This document shows, piece by piece, positions 10,953-20,252 of a DNA stretch of 64,000 nucleotides. A model generated the notes under the pieces. The model searched no databases and was not told the DNA's origin. It was given only the letters and a program-made list of their open reading frames with translations. This stretch comes from Alphaproteobacteria bacterium (GTDB taxonomy: Bacteria; Pseudomonadota; Alphaproteobacteria; Micavibrionales; Micavibrionaceae). Made by a program: the position numbers and the translations under genes. Every line of letters begins with the position of its first letter. The stretch's first letter is position 1. The stretch spans positions 1 through 64,000 of the forward strand of contig JAERIN010000003.1 of assembly GCA_016757515.1 (NCBI GenBank), written 5' to 3'.

Positions 10953-12398
10953 ATGCCCACGCACGGCCTCACCTTTGATACAACGTACACGGACCTGCCC
11001 CCGTGCCTGTATGCGCACCTGAACCCGGAGCCCGCGCCCGCGCCCCGGGTGGTGATCCTCAACCGGGATCTGGCGCAGTTCCTGGGCCTGGATTTTGATG
11101 GCCTGAGCGCCGAGGAGCAGGCCGCCATGTTTGCGGGCAATGCCCTGCCCAAGGGCGCTGCGCCCTACGCCCAGGCCTATGCGGGCCACCAGTTTGGTCA
11201 TTTCACCATGCTGGGCGATGGGCGGGCCCTGATGTGGGGGGAGCATATAGCCCCGGACGGCCGGCGCTGGGACATCCAGTTCAAGGGATCGGGCCGCACG
11301 CCGTATTCCCGCGGCGGGGACGGCCGCGCGGCGCTGGGCCCCATGCTGCGCGAGTATGTGATATCGGAGGCGCTGCACGCGCTGGGCATTCCCACAACGC
11401 GCGCCCTGGCCGTGGCCACGACGGGGCAGGCCGTGCACCGGGACGAGCCCTTGGATGGGGCTGTGCTTACGCGCGTGGCGCGCTCCCACATCCGTGTCGG
11501 GACGTTTCAGTATGCCGCCATGCAGGACGACCCCAGCGTGCTGCGCGCGCTGCTCAGCCATACCATCGCGCGCCATGACCCGGAGCTGGCGTGCAGCAAG
11601 AGCCAGGCCGAGGGCCTGCTCCACGCGGTGATCGCGCGGCAGGCCAGCCTGATCGTGGAGTGGATGCGCGTCGGGTTCATCCACGGCGTCATGAACACGG
11701 ACAACATGACCTTATCCGGGGAGACCATCGACTATGGCCCCTGCGCCTTCATGGACGCCTACAACCCGCAGACGGTGTTCAGCTCCATTGACCACGCCGG
11801 GCGCTATGCCTATGCGAAACAGCCGCACATCGCGCAGTGGAACATCGCGCGGCTGGCCGAGGCGCTCTTGCCCCTGATCGACGAGGACACCAAAAGGGCC
11901 GTGGTCAAGGCCAGGGAGGTTGTGGAGACCTTTGCCGGTGTTTTCCAAGGCAAGTGGCTGGCCATGATGCGGGCCAAGATAGGCCTTGCGGACGCACAAG
12001 ACGGAGATGCAGCGCTCATCGGCGACCTTCTGCGTTGGATGCAGACAAGCGGGACCGACTTTACCAAAACTTTCCGCGACCTCTCCCGGCCCGGCCTGCT
12101 CGTGGCACCAACAGCGCCGTACGACCACCCGGCCTTCCGGGGCTGGTATACACGGTGGCAGACGCGGCGCGCGCGCGACGGCGGGCCGTGCCCCATGCGG
12201 ACCAACAACCCGCGCATCATCCCACGCAACCACATAGTTGAGGAGGCCCTGGGCGCTGCAACGGCCGGGGATATGCAGCCCTTGCACGACTTGCTCGCCG
12301 CGCTCCAAGACCCCTATACCGATCGCCCAGGCCTAGAGCGCTACCAATCCCCGCCGCCTCCAAGCCGGCGGGTCTACCAGACATTTTGCGGGACGTAA
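10953..12398 (+). CDS. selO: protein adenylyltransferase SelO (YdiU family)
   Basis: A 481-residue pseudokinase-fold enzyme that transfers AMP from ATP to protein Ser, Thr or Tyr, linked in other bacteria to redox stress. Diagnostic segments are YAGHQFGHFTMLGDGRA, QFKGSGRTPYSRGGDGRA (nucleotide loop), REYVISEALHALGIPTTRAL and the metal-binding HGVMNTDNM. Length is normal. It follows DUF2237 by 4 nt and precedes a SOUL-family gene by 4 nt, forming a probable three-gene operon. Confidence 0.93.
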   Translation: MPTHGLTFDTTYTDLPPCLYAHLNPEPAPAPRVVILNRDLAQFLGLDFDGLSAEEQAAMFAGNALPKGAAPYAQAYAGHQFGHFTMLGDGRALMWGEHIAPDGRRWDIQFKGSGRTPYSRGGDGRAALGPMLREYVISEALHALGIPTTRALAVATTGQAVHRDEPLDGAVLTRVARSHIRVGTFQYAAMQDDPSVLRALLSHTIARHDPELACSKSQAEGLLHAVIARQASLIVEWMRVGFIHGVMNTDNMTLSGETIDYGPCAFMDAYNPQTVFSSIDHAGRYAYAKQPHIAQWNIARLAEALLPLIDEDTKRAVVKAREVVETFAGVFQGKWLAMMRAKIGLADAQDGDAALIGDLLRWMQTSGTDFTKTFRDLSRPGLLVAPTAPYDHPAFRGWYTRWQTRRARDGGPCPMRTNNPRIIPRNHIVEEALGAATAGDMQPLHDLLAALQDPYTDRPGLERYQSPPPPSRRVYQTFCGT

Positions 12399-12402
12399 CA
12401 CC

Positions 12403-12999
12403 ATGATGAGACACGCACGCATCGCGCCCTATATGCTTTTGGGCATCTCCACCTTGATCCTCGCCTGGAGTCCCCCCGTCATGAGCACCACCCAAACGCC
12501 AGCCTATGCGGTGATCGCCGCGCAGGGGAACATAGAAATCCGGCGCTACGCCCCCATGATCGTGGCGCAAGTGCAGGTCCAGGGCCCCCGCAAAGAGGCC
12601 ATCAACGCCGGGTTCCGCACCTTGGCCGACTACATCTTTGGGAACAACGCCCTGCAGGCGAAGGTGGCTATGACCGCGCCAGTGCAGCAGCAGCCCAGCG
12701 ACGGGGGCTGGGCTGTCAGCTTCGTGATGCCCCGGGCCTACACCATGGACACCCTGCCCAGGCCCAACACGCCCGATATTGCTTTGGAGGCCGTTCCTGA
12801 GACGACCTGGGCCGTCATCCGCTTTTCGGGCACGCACAGCGACGAGAATTTGGGAACACACGAGGCGGAGCTTAGGCAGCATATAGAGTCCCAAGGCATC
12901 GGTACCACCGGACCCCCCAAGTACGCCTTTTACAACCCGCCATGGGTCCTGCCCTGGATGCGCCGCAATGAGATTATGATGGAGGTGGCGGCAGAGTAG
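12403..12999 (+). CDS. SOUL heme-binding family protein, exported or membrane-anchored
   Basis: A 198-residue protein. Residues 1-30 form an N-terminal signal or anchor (hydrophobic IAPYMLLGISTLILAWS). The rest is a SOUL domain: AAQGNIEIRRYAPMIVAQV, then ADYIFGNN, KVAMTAPVQQQ, and FVMPRAYTMDTLPRPN. The family binds heme or is heme-related; the periplasmic role is unknown. Closely spaced behind selO, so probably the last gene of that operon. Confidence 0.88.
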   Translation: MMRHARIAPYMLLGISTLILAWSPPVMSTTQTPAYAVIAAQGNIEIRRYAPMIVAQVQVQGPRKEAINAGFRTLADYIFGNNALQAKVAMTAPVQQQPSDGGWAVSFVMPRAYTMDTLPRPNTPDIALEAVPETTWAVIRFSGTHSDENLGTHEAELRQHIESQGIGTTGPPKYAFYNPPWVLPWMRRNEIMMEVAAE

Positions 13000-13353
13000 C
13001 GCGCATCTCCGCAAGGGCGGCCTCCCATGTCCACACCCAAAAACATCTAAACCTTGTCTGCGCCAGGCTGGAGCAACGCAAACCCTGCCACGCTCCGCCA
13101 TTGGAACTTTAGGTGCCCAGAATAGGGCCGGGACTAAACTGCCCGACCACGGCCAGGAGGCTTAGGCCGCAGCGCGGCACCGCGCCGGAGGTGGTTACTG
13201 ACAGGTGTATACCCCCACAAGGCCAGGCGCGCCGGCACCCAGCCCTTTTGGCGGGCCCGTTATGGCGCTCCGATGCACGGGATCATCGTCGCCGTCGGTA
13301 TCTATGCCTATTGCCCCATTTTCCAAGACTTCCATTGCGCGTATACCGCACAC
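13000..13353 (+). other. 354-nt intergenic stretch without a recognisable gene
   Basis: I see no coding frame with family resemblance, no tRNA and no clear terminator hairpin with a T run. It lies between the SOUL gene and the Smr gene, on the + strand side of both. An open frame continues upstream from the Smr gene to 13273, but it lacks conservation to the Smr family before 13354. It may hold the Smr promoter. Confidence 0.4.
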
Positions 13354-13692
13354 ATGGACCCGGCGGACGCAGACCTGTGGCGGCGGGCGGTGGCGGATGT
13401 GGAGCCCCTGTCCGCCCCGCGTGTGCGCCCGCGTGCGTGCGCGGCAGAGCCGCCCCTGGCCCGCCTGGACCTACACGGCATGACCTTGGACCAGGCGCAC
13501 GCCGCCCTGACCCGCCTCTTGGCCCACACCTCTGCGAAAAGGGCCCTTATCATCACGGGCCGCAGCGGGGACCTGGCGCGGGAGGTCCCCCTGTGGCTGG
13601 AGACCCCGGACCTGGCCGGGCGCGTGCGCACTGTGGAGTCCGCTGGACTCGGAGCTATACTCTTGCGCCTGCGTGACACCAAAAAAAGCTGA
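13354..13692 (+). CDS. Smr/MutS2 C-terminal-domain protein
   Basis: A 112-residue protein using ATG 13354 (MDPADADLWRRAVADVEPL), which matches the usual start of small alphaproteobacterial Smr proteins. Frames starting earlier add unrelated residues. The Smr domain spans about residues 45-112 with LDLHGMTLDQAHAAL, LIITGRSGD (GxG loop), REVPLWLE and the late ESAGLGAILLRLR. Smr domains are nucleases or nucleic-acid binding modules acting in recombination or ribosome rescue. It is slightly shorter than average, and the typical GALY/HGG pattern is partly degenerate. Confidence 0.75.
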   Translation: MDPADADLWRRAVADVEPLSAPRVRPRACAAEPPLARLDLHGMTLDQAHAALTRLLAHTSAKRALIITGRSGDLAREVPLWLETPDLAGRVRTVESAGLGAILLRLRDTKKS

Positions 13693-13868
13693 TGTCTCTG
13701 TGCTGTATCTAGGCGGTGCGTGCTCTTGGTTTGCGCATAAGGCCGTTCCAGCGTTGTGTGGGTGCGCTCTCGTTGGCTCTCCCTGGCAGATCTGGGCGCG
13801 CCAAGCCGCCGACAGCGCAAAACAAGAGACCTGTACCGAAACGCGCGGAGGCGCTAGGTGTAGAACTT

Positions 13869-14774
13869 ATGACCCACAACATCACCATAGCGGGCGTGGG
13901 CCTGATTGGCTCCTCCCTGGCGCGGGCAGCGCGGGCGCGTGGCCTCGCGGGCAGCATCGTTGCGCTGGAAGCCACGCCGGAGCGGTGCCGGGAGGTGATA
14001 GACCTCGCCCTGGCGGACGCGGCGTACACAGACCCGGCCCGGGCCGTGCGCGGGGCGGATATGGTCGTCCTGGCCGTCCCCGTGGGGCAGATGGGCGCAG
14101 TCGCCGCGGCCATAGGCCCGCACCTGGCCCCAGGCGCGATCGTCACGGACACCGGCTCCGTCAAGCGGGCCGTGGTGGAGGCCGTGACCCCGCACATCCC
14201 CGCGCACGCGACCTTTGTCCCCGGGCACCCCGTGGCGGGAACGGAGAAATCTGGCCCCGCCGCTGGCTTTGCGGAGCTGTTTGCAGAGAGGTGGGTGGTC
14301 CTGACCCCCGCGCCGGAGACTCCCATCCGCGCTGTGGAGGCCGTGACGGCTTTGTGGGAGGCATGCGGCGCGCGCCTGGCCTTCATGGACTCAGAGCGGC
14401 ATGACCTTGTCCTGGCCATGACGTCCCACCTGCCGCAGCTCATCGCCTCCACCATTGTGGGCACGGCGGCGCACCTGTCCGCAGACCTGCGCGAGGAGGT
14501 CGTGCGGTATGCTGCAGGGGGATTTCGGGACTTTACGCGCATCGCCGCGTCGGACCCCACCATGTGGCGGGACATTTTTCTGGCGAATCGTTGGGCCGCC
14601 CTGGAGGTCTTGGACCGGTTTGAGACGGACCTGGCCGCCGCGCGGACGGCGATAGAGTCCGGGGACGGGCAGGCGCTCTATGACCTGGTGTCCCGGGGCC
14701 GCGCCATACGGGAAGGTGTTGTCGCCGCTGGGCAGGCCACGCCAGAAGAGGCCAAGAGGGGAGCAGCCTCGTGA
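13869..14774 (+). CDS. tyrC: prephenate/cyclohexadienyl dehydrogenase
   Basis: A 301-residue NAD(P)-dependent TyrA/TyrC-family enzyme for tyrosine synthesis, oxidatively decarboxylating prephenate or arogenate. The Rossmann motif GVGLIGSSLARAAR is at residues 8-21. The substrate-site segments TDTGSVK, FVPGHPVAGTEKSG and SHLPQLIA follow. ATG 13869 is placed directly before the Rossmann strand; the frame is open upstream to 13716 but that extension is not TyrC-like. The next gene starts inside its stop codon. Confidence 0.9.
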   Translation: MTHNITIAGVGLIGSSLARAARARGLAGSIVALEATPERCREVIDLALADAAYTDPARAVRGADMVVLAVPVGQMGAVAAAIGPHLAPGAIVTDTGSVKRAVVEAVTPHIPAHATFVPGHPVAGTEKSGPAAGFAELFAERWVVLTPAPETPIRAVEAVTALWEACGARLAFMDSERHDLVLAMTSHLPQLIASTIVGTAAHLSADLREEVVRYAAGGFRDFTRIAASDPTMWRDIFLANRWAALEVLDRFETDLAAARTAIESGDGQALYDLVSRGRAIREGVVAAGQATPEEAKRGAAS

Positions 14775-15652
14775 GTGCGGGGGCGGGGGTCCCCCTTCCT
14801 CATATGGCCTTGGCGTTCGTGGGGTTTACCCTCTGGACTGTGGGAGACGCCCTCGTCCACGCCCTGGAGGGCCGTCCGCCCGTGGCCGTGGCGTTTTGGG
14901 TTTCTGTGGCGGGTCTGGCGGCCCTCTTGGCCCTGTCCCCGCGGCTGGGAGGGCTGGCCCAGACCTTTCGCACCCCCTACCAGGGACTCCAGTGGGCCCG
15001 TGGTTTGGCCCTGGCGATCTCGGGCCTCCTGACCATATACGCCTTCATGAGCCTGCCCCTGGCCACGGCCTACGCTCTGGTCTTTGTTCAGCCCTTTTGC
15101 GCCAAGGCTCTGTCCGCCGTTCTGACGGGGGAGCGACCCCGTCCAGCGGCCTGGGCGGCCAGCGCGGTGGGCTTTGCCGGGGTCCTTATCGTCCTGCGGC
15201 CCGGCCTGGTGCCAATCTCTTGGCCCGCACTCGCGGCCCTGGGTTCTGCGGGGTTCTTCGCTCTGGGCTATGTCCTGACCCGGCACATAGGGCAGGCAAA
15301 CCAAACCACCTTGGGCACGGCCATATACCGCCATATTCTGAGTCTGGCACTGCTACCTCTGCTGGCCGGGGGTCCTGGGGGCCTGGCCCTGGTGCCCGCA
15401 GACCTGCCCTGGGTGGCGGTCATAGGGCTGTTCGGCGTGGGCGGCATTCTGACCGTCTCCCGCGCCTTTGCTGCGGCCCCGGCGGCCTATGTCTCGCCCG
15501 TGCATTACACGCAGATTCTCTGGGGCGTGGCCTTCGGGGCCCTGTTCTTCGGTGAGGTTCCAGACGCCTGGACCGTTGCAGGCGCAGCCGTTATCATCGC
15601 TGCTGGCCTGTGGCTCGCCAGCGGGGCCCGCACCAAGCAGGAGGCCCCATGA
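14771..15652 (+). CDS. DMT/EamA family drug-metabolite transporter
   Basis: A 293-residue inner-membrane protein with two EamA repeats and about ten hydrophobic segments. Family features include the [20 protein letters not shown] helix pair and [20 protein letters not shown] near the end. The substrate is unknown; relatives export amino acids or metabolites. The GTG start overlaps the tyrC stop (GTGA) and its own stop overlaps the guaA start, so tyrC, this exporter and guaA are translationally coupled. Export of an aromatic compound is a guess only. Confidence 0.85.
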   Translation: MSAGAGVPLPHMALAFVGFTLWTVGDALVHALEGRPPVAVAFWVSVAGLAALLALSPRLGGLAQTFRTPYQGLQWARGLALAISGLLTIYAFMSLPLATAYALVFVQPFCAKALSAVLTGERPRPAAWAASAVGFAGVLIVLRPGLVPISWPALAALGSAGFFALGYVLTRHIGQANQTTLGTAIYRHILSLALLPLLAGGPGGLALVPADLPWVAVIGLFGVGGILTVSRAFAAAPAAYVSPVHYTQILWGVAFGALFFGEVPDAWTVAGAAVIIAAGLWLASGARTKQEAP

Positions 15653-17190
15653 CCCACCACGACCGCATACTCATCCTGGACTTCGGCTCTCAGGTGACAC
15701 AGCTCATCGCCCGCCGGGTGCGCGAGTCCGGGGTGTACTGCGAGATATGGCCGCACTTTAAGGCCCAGGGCCTAGCGACGTTCGCGCCGAAAGGCATCGT
15801 CCTGTCCGGCGGCCCGTCGAGCGTGCGAGAGGACGGCGCGCCCGCTCTGCCCCAGGTTGTGCTGGATACGGGCGTGCCGGTCCTGGGCATCTGTTATGGG
15901 CAGCAGCTTCTGGCCCAGGCGCTAGGCGGGCGCGTAGAGCCAGGCGCGCGGCGGGAGTTTGGGCACGCCTGGCTGGACATTTGCGGCGGGAGCCCGCTGC
16001 TGGAGGGCCTGGCTCTGCGGGAGCAGGTGTGGATGAGCCACGGGGACCACGTGGTCGCCCCCCCGCCGGGCTTCGCCGTTTTGGCCACGTCCGGGGGCGC
16101 GCCGTGCGCCGCCATCGCAGACGAAGGCCGGCAGATATACGGCGTGCAGTTCCATCCAGAGGTCGTGCACACACCCTGCGGCGCGGCGCTCCTGCGGAAC
16201 TTCACCCACGCCATATGCGGCTGCGGCGGCGACTGGACCATGGCGGCCTTCCGCGCGGAGGCCATAGAGCGTATCCGGGCCCAGGTGGGCGGGGAGAAGG
16301 TCATCTGCGGACTGTCCGGCGGGGTGGACAGCGCCGTGACGGCTGTCCTGCTGCATGAGGCCATAGGGGAGCAGCTGACGTGCATCTACGTGGACACGGG
16401 CCTCATGCGGGAGGGAGAGAGCGACGAGGTTGTGGACCTGTTCCGCGGGCACTATCACATCCCCCTTATCCATGAGGATGCCTCGGACGCGTTCCTGGGC
16501 GCGCTGGACGGCGTGGCGGATCCGGAGGCCAAGCGCAAAGCTATCGGGGGCCTGTTCATAGACACTTTTGAGCGCGTGGCCGCGCGGGCCGGGGGGGCGG
16601 CTTTCCTGGCGCAGGGCACGCTCTATCCGGACGTGATAGAGAGCGTCTCCCCCCTGGGCGGGCCGTCTGTCACCATCAAGTCCCACCACAATGTCGGCGG
16701 CCTGCCCGAGCGCATGAACATGCGCCTGGTAGAGCCGCTGCGAGAGCTGTTTAAGGATGAGGTCCGCGCCCTGGGCCGCACCCTGGGGATGCCCGAGGCG
16801 ATGGTTGCCCGCCACCCCTTCCCCGGCCCGGGCCTGGCCATCCGCATACCGGGGGCGGTGAGCGCCGAGAAACTGGCCATCTTGCGCCGCGCGGACGCGA
16901 TCTTCCTGGAGGAAATCCGCGCCGCCGGGCTGTACGACGCCATATGGCAGGCGTTCGCGGTGCTCCTGCCGGTCCGGTCCGTGGGGGTCATGGGCGACGC
17001 GCGGAGCTATGACTCCGTTGTGGCCTTACGCGCCGTCACGGGCCGGGACGGGATGACCGCAGACGTCTACCCCTTTGACCCGGCGTTCCTGACCCGCGTC
17101 GCGGGGCGCATCGTGGGAGAGGTCCGGGGCGTGGGCCGCGTGGTGTACGACGTCACCTCCAAGCCCCCTGGGACGATAGAGTGGGAGTAG
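15649..17190 (+). CDS. guaA: GMP synthase (glutamine-hydrolysing)
   Basis: A 513-residue two-domain enzyme converting XMP to GMP. The class I glutamine amidotransferase domain has the nucleophile in [15 protein letters not shown] and the His/Glu pair in GVQFHPEV. The ATP pyrophosphatase domain starts near residue 205 with the P-loop [14 protein letters not shown], and the dimerisation domain ends in KPPGTIEWE, the canonical C-terminus. ATG 15649 follows AGGAGG and overlaps the previous stop (ATGA). An in-frame ATG at 15610 lies inside the exporter gene and lacks support. Confidence 0.96.
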   Translation: MTHHDRILILDFGSQVTQLIARRVRESGVYCEIWPHFKAQGLATFAPKGIVLSGGPSSVREDGAPALPQVVLDTGVPVLGICYGQQLLAQALGGRVEPGARREFGHAWLDICGGSPLLEGLALREQVWMSHGDHVVAPPPGFAVLATSGGAPCAAIADEGRQIYGVQFHPEVVHTPCGAALLRNFTHAICGCGGDWTMAAFRAEAIERIRAQVGGEKVICGLSGGVDSAVTAVLLHEAIGEQLTCIYVDTGLMREGESDEVVDLFRGHYHIPLIHEDASDAFLGALDGVADPEAKRKAIGGLFIDTFERVAARAGGAAFLAQGTLYPDVIESVSPLGGPSVTIKSHHNVGGLPERMNMRLVEPLRELFKDEVRALGRTLGMPEAMVARHPFPGPGLAIRIPGAVSAEKLAILRRADAIFLEEIRAAGLYDAIWQAFAVLLPVRSVGVMGDARSYDSVVALRAVTGRDGMTADVYPFDPAFLTRVAGRIVGEVRGVGRVVYDVTSKPPGTIEWE

Positions 17191-17195
17191 GCGCC

Positions 17196-17894
17196 GTGCG
17201 AGAAGACCCTGTTGTTCTGGGCGCGCAGGGGGTGGCCAAGGCCTACACCCAGGGCGACCGGCCTGTGGAGGTCCTGCGGGGCGTGGACCTCACCCTCCGG
17301 CGGGGGGAGATGGTGGCCCTCATGGGAGCCTCCGGCGCAGGGAAGTCCACCCTCTTGCACATCCTGGGCCTCTTGGAGCGCCCAGACGCGGGCCACCTGG
17401 TTATAGCTGGGCAGACCGTCACGGGCCTCACGGACCGGGCGGCCACGCGCCTGCGCCGCAGTACCATCGGCTTTGTCTATCAGTTTCACCACCTATTGCC
17501 GGAGTTCACGGCGGCGGAAAACATAGCCCTGGCCCAGATGATCGCCGGCGCGCCCCGCCGGGCGGCCCTGGATAAAGCCATGGACCTCTTGGGCTCGTTC
17601 GGTCTGGCGGACCGCGCGGGGCACCGCCCGGCACAGCTCTCGGGCGGGCAGGCGCAGCGGGTGGCCATCGCCCGCGCTCTGGCCAACGCCCCGGCCCTGC
17701 TCCTCGCGGACGAGCCCACGGGGAACCTGGACCCAGACACCGCCGCGCGGGTGCTCCAGGTTTTGGTAGAGCAGGTCCGGGCGCGGGGGCTCGCGGCTGT
17801 CATCGCGACGCATAACCCGGCTCTGGCGACCCAGATGGACCGGGTGGAGACCATGGCCGGCGGACGCCTGGAGGGGCACCGCCCCGCCGCATGA
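17196..17894 (+). CDS. lolD: lipoprotein-releasing ABC transporter ATP-binding protein LolD
   Basis: A 232-residue ABC ATPase of the LolD/MacB type that powers lipoprotein release from the inner membrane. Walker A is GASGAGKSTLLHILG, the Q-loop region YQFHHLLPEFTAAENI is the LolD hallmark, the signature is LSGGQAQRVAIARAL and Walker B is LLLADEPTGNLD. GTG 17196 is 8 nt after GGGAG at the end of guaA. The partner permease gene lolC/E, usually immediately upstream, is not in this window. Confidence 0.88.
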   Translation: MREDPVVLGAQGVAKAYTQGDRPVEVLRGVDLTLRRGEMVALMGASGAGKSTLLHILGLLERPDAGHLVIAGQTVTGLTDRAATRLRRSTIGFVYQFHHLLPEFTAAENIALAQMIAGAPRRAALDKAMDLLGSFGLADRAGHRPAQLSGGQAQRVAIARALANAPALLLADEPTGNLDPDTAARVLQVLVEQVRARGLAAVIATHNPALATQMDRVETMAGGRLEGHRPAA

Positions 17895-17934
17895 CGGTCT
17901 TGCGCGCACAGCGGTGGGGCGGTAGCGTGACCCC

Positions 17935-19116
17935 GTGCGCCTGGGCTTGTTCCTCATTCTGCTCCTCCTGCCCCTGCCGACCCTGGCCGGGGATAGGGAG
18001 CCCACGCCCGATGACCTGAAGTGGGGCCACTGGATGATGGCGTACCACGCCCGCAAGGATGTGGGGAGCGTGCCGGACTTTCTGGCGTATCTGGACCAAG
18101 GCACCATATGGGAATGGGAGAAGAATGACGACAGCGCCCACGACGCAACCATCACGCCCCGGCCCGGCTACACCTCCTGTCGCTACGCCATGGTCATGGG
18201 CTTCTTGGCCCCCATCTTCGCGCAGAACCCGGACAAGGTGGGGGGTTGGCTCATTGATGTCCTCTCCGAGGACACAAAGCGCGCAGCGGCTCTGGCTCTC
18301 GTGGCGGCGGGAATAGAGGACAAGGCCCCGCCGTCCTACGCGGCGCTCATGGCCGAGGCCAAGGCCGACGCGCCCTCTTTGGACGTCCCCGCCCTGCGCG
18401 CCTGCGACCTGGACATGTACTGGGGCGCCACCTTTGCCAGCGGGGATGCGCGGTATGTGGACAGGATCTTGGACGTCCTGGACCCCGCCTCGCCCCGGAC
18501 GGGTAACGACCTCTACGACATGGTGATGCGGCGGTCGGCGCAGTGGTCCTTGGGGTCCAACATGCGCTATGCCGTTGTGGAGCGGGCCGTGGCCCAGCGG
18601 CGGGAGGCGGCCACGGGGGACCTCCGCCGGGCCCTGGACGAGGTGTGGGCCGCGTACGAGAAGAACAAGGCCGCCGCCCGCCTGCCCGTCCACGACGGGG
18701 ACTTCTCGGCCCTCCTGGCCATTGTGGACGCGAGAGAGATAGCCAAGGCCGTGGAGGCCCCCTCCTACGCGGGGCTGGGGATAAGGCCCCTCAAGACGGC
18801 CCGGCGAGGGGACGTGGTGACGGCCCACCTGATCACCTCGGGCATGGGCCTGGACGACAGATTCTCTGCCGATGTGACCTATAGTGTCCGGCTGCTCTAT
18901 CCGGACGGACGGGTCTATGGGGAGTTCAAGGACATTGAGGCCACGCGGGGAGGACCGATTGTGCGGCGCTTTGACGCCTGGTCCGCCAGAGGACACTTAG
19001 ACATAGAGTTTGTGCCCGACGACCCCCTGGGCACCTACACGGCGGAGGTGATCGTGCGGGACAACGTCTCGGGCAAGGCCCTGACTCTGACGAATGCGAT
19101 AGATCTGGTGGAATAG
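17935..19116 (+). CDS. exported protein of unknown function
   Basis: A 393-residue protein with a clear Sec signal peptide (GTG start, then LGLFLILLLLPLPTLAG, likely cleaved near residue 19). The mature part is rich in Asp, Trp and Tyr, with helical repeats in the middle and a C-terminal beta-rich portion (about 280-393) that reads like an immunoglobulin-like domain: AHLITSGMGLDDRFSADVTY, LLYPDGRVYGEF, PLGTYTAEVIVRDNVSGKALTL. I do not recognise a family. Its own signal peptide and its distance from lolD (40 nt) suggest independent expression or the end of the guaA-lolD unit. Confidence 0.65.
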   Translation: MRLGLFLILLLLPLPTLAGDREPTPDDLKWGHWMMAYHARKDVGSVPDFLAYLDQGTIWEWEKNDDSAHDATITPRPGYTSCRYAMVMGFLAPIFAQNPDKVGGWLIDVLSEDTKRAAALALVAAGIEDKAPPSYAALMAEAKADAPSLDVPALRACDLDMYWGATFASGDARYVDRILDVLDPASPRTGNDLYDMVMRRSAQWSLGSNMRYAVVERAVAQRREAATGDLRRALDEVWAAYEKNKAAARLPVHDGDFSALLAIVDAREIAKAVEAPSYAGLGIRPLKTARRGDVVTAHLITSGMGLDDRFSADVTYSVRLLYPDGRVYGEFKDIEATRGGPIVRRFDAWSARGHLDIEFVPDDPLGTYTAEVIVRDNVSGKALTLTNAIDLVE

Positions 19117-19162
19117 CCGACTGGGGTACCCCCGCCCCCGGCCATGGTGTACAACGCAGGGC

Positions 19163-19198
19163 ATGACCCAGGACCTACAGACCGCCATTGACGCCGCG
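19163..19198 (+). pseudogene. relic of the original dapD 5' end
   Basis: ATG 19163 opens MTQDLQTAIDAA, which is the normal start of an alphaproteobacterial DapD, then loses resemblance at about 19199 and stops at TAA 19232-19234. The intact dapD 1 kb downstream repeats this segment as [13 protein letters not shown] at 20283 onward. Over the 27 nt that align, 21 are identical. The reading is that a cassette carrying the SDH protease gene entered here, separating the native start from the gene. Confidence 0.75.
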
Positions 19199-19214
19199 CG
19201 AGGAAGACTAACTC

Positions 19215-20204
19215 TTATCTCCCAACCGGGATAATGTCGGCAGTTTTTCGCGTCCTTTTATCTCCGCTAGCCTGCGCAATATGCGCATCGTCTCCTGGTC
19301 CTTTTTCCTCTCGAACTCCTCCCTCTTCTTGATAAGACTCGGACTTATGAGATACATCATGACAATTTCCCCCTTTCTCTGCTTCTAGGCCATATATTTT
19401 TCTAATTACAGTCTCTCCTGGATATGTTAAGCACTCCTCGTATACTTTAGCGATGCACTCAATCTCTCTTATTGGTTTTTTCACATTTCTAAATATCTCT
19501 AGCGCCTCCCCATAATCTATGACGAAGCCATGATCGGGGTATCCGCCTACCAACATAAGAAGAGACTCCTCTTTTTTCTTTAAGTTTCCTCTTCCCGACT
19601 TCGCCAATCTGTCTCCGTATGCGTAAGCAATATTTATAGCTCTCTGTGTTTCACCAAGGCGAACAGGGTTAATCTGTGACATTATCGGAGCAACAAACTG
19701 TATTGCCATTATAGACGCTACATCCGCAGCCATTTTCGTTGATATACCTGCACCGTTTGTTAGTTCCATAACCATATCTCTAAAAAATGACTCAACTCTC
19801 TCTCTCAAGAAAAGGATAGATTCTGGTATGTTGAGACCAGAACCGAACCTGGCAATCTCGTCCTTGTCCTTCAACTGCACGTCAAGCGGTCCAAACTCCG
19901 CCATTTCCTCCATCATAATTTCATCCGAACCAATGGCCAAAAAGGTTCCCGCACTCTTGCAATACCCATACACGTATAGGATAACCTTTTTATACCGATT
20001 CTGCAACATCCTCGCGATCTTAAAGGCAGCGTCTGGGTCTCCCCCCTGCGTACATAAGGCCAACAGTACAGTCTTAGCCCTTGGTCCGTCAGTGATTTTT
20101 GCCATCTCATGGGCTCCCCCTCGGAAAATGGGCCCGCTATAGATGATTATGTCCGCCTCCAGTTTTTTTGCTAAAGCCTGGATTGCCGTGTCTGCTTCTT
20201 CCAT
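19215..20204 (-). CDS. SDH-type serine protease (ClpP/SppA fold), horizontally acquired
   Basis: A 329-residue protein of the serine dehydrogenase proteinase family (PF01972). The core is LLALCTQGGDPDAAFKIARML, then YVYGYCKSAGTFLAIGSDEI, in which the Ser of KSAGT is the expected nucleophile, followed by EFGPLDVQL. No signal peptide or membrane segment is evident, so it is probably cytoplasmic. It is strongly AT-rich compared with both neighbours, uses AGA, ATA and TTT codons freely, and has a GGAGGT ribosome site before its ATG. It lies between a dapD relic and dapD, divergent from dapD across 48 nt. A role in defence or stress is possible, but only because of the accessory setting. Confidence 0.85.
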   Translation of the reverse strand: MEEADTAIQALAKKLEADIIIYSGPIFRGGAHEMAKITDGPRAKTVLLALCTQGGDPDAAFKIARMLQNRYKKVILYVYGYCKSAGTFLAIGSDEIMMEEMAEFGPLDVQLKDKDEIARFGSGLNIPESILFLRERVESFFRDMVMELTNGAGISTKMAADVASIMAIQFVAPIMSQINPVRLGETQRAINIAYAYGDRLAKSGRGNLKKKEESLLMLVGGYPDHGFVIDYGEALEIFRNVKKPIREIECIAKVYEECLTYPGETVIRKIYGLEAEKGGNCHDVSHKSESYQEEGGVREEKGPGDDAHIAQASGDKRTRKTADIIPVGR

Positions 20205-20252
20205 GATATGCCACCTCCTACATAGCGTTCCGGAGATATATCATACGAAGCA

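Noticed and set aside
12217-13101. Long minus-strand ORF opposite selO and the SOUL gene
   Set aside because: It runs across two well-identified genes in a GC-rich region, has no family resemblance and no ribosome site.
13000-13353. Possible 4.5S RNA or tmRNA in the gap
   Set aside because: Neither the GGAAGGAAGCAG-like SRP loop nor a tRNA-like acceptor with T-arm was found.
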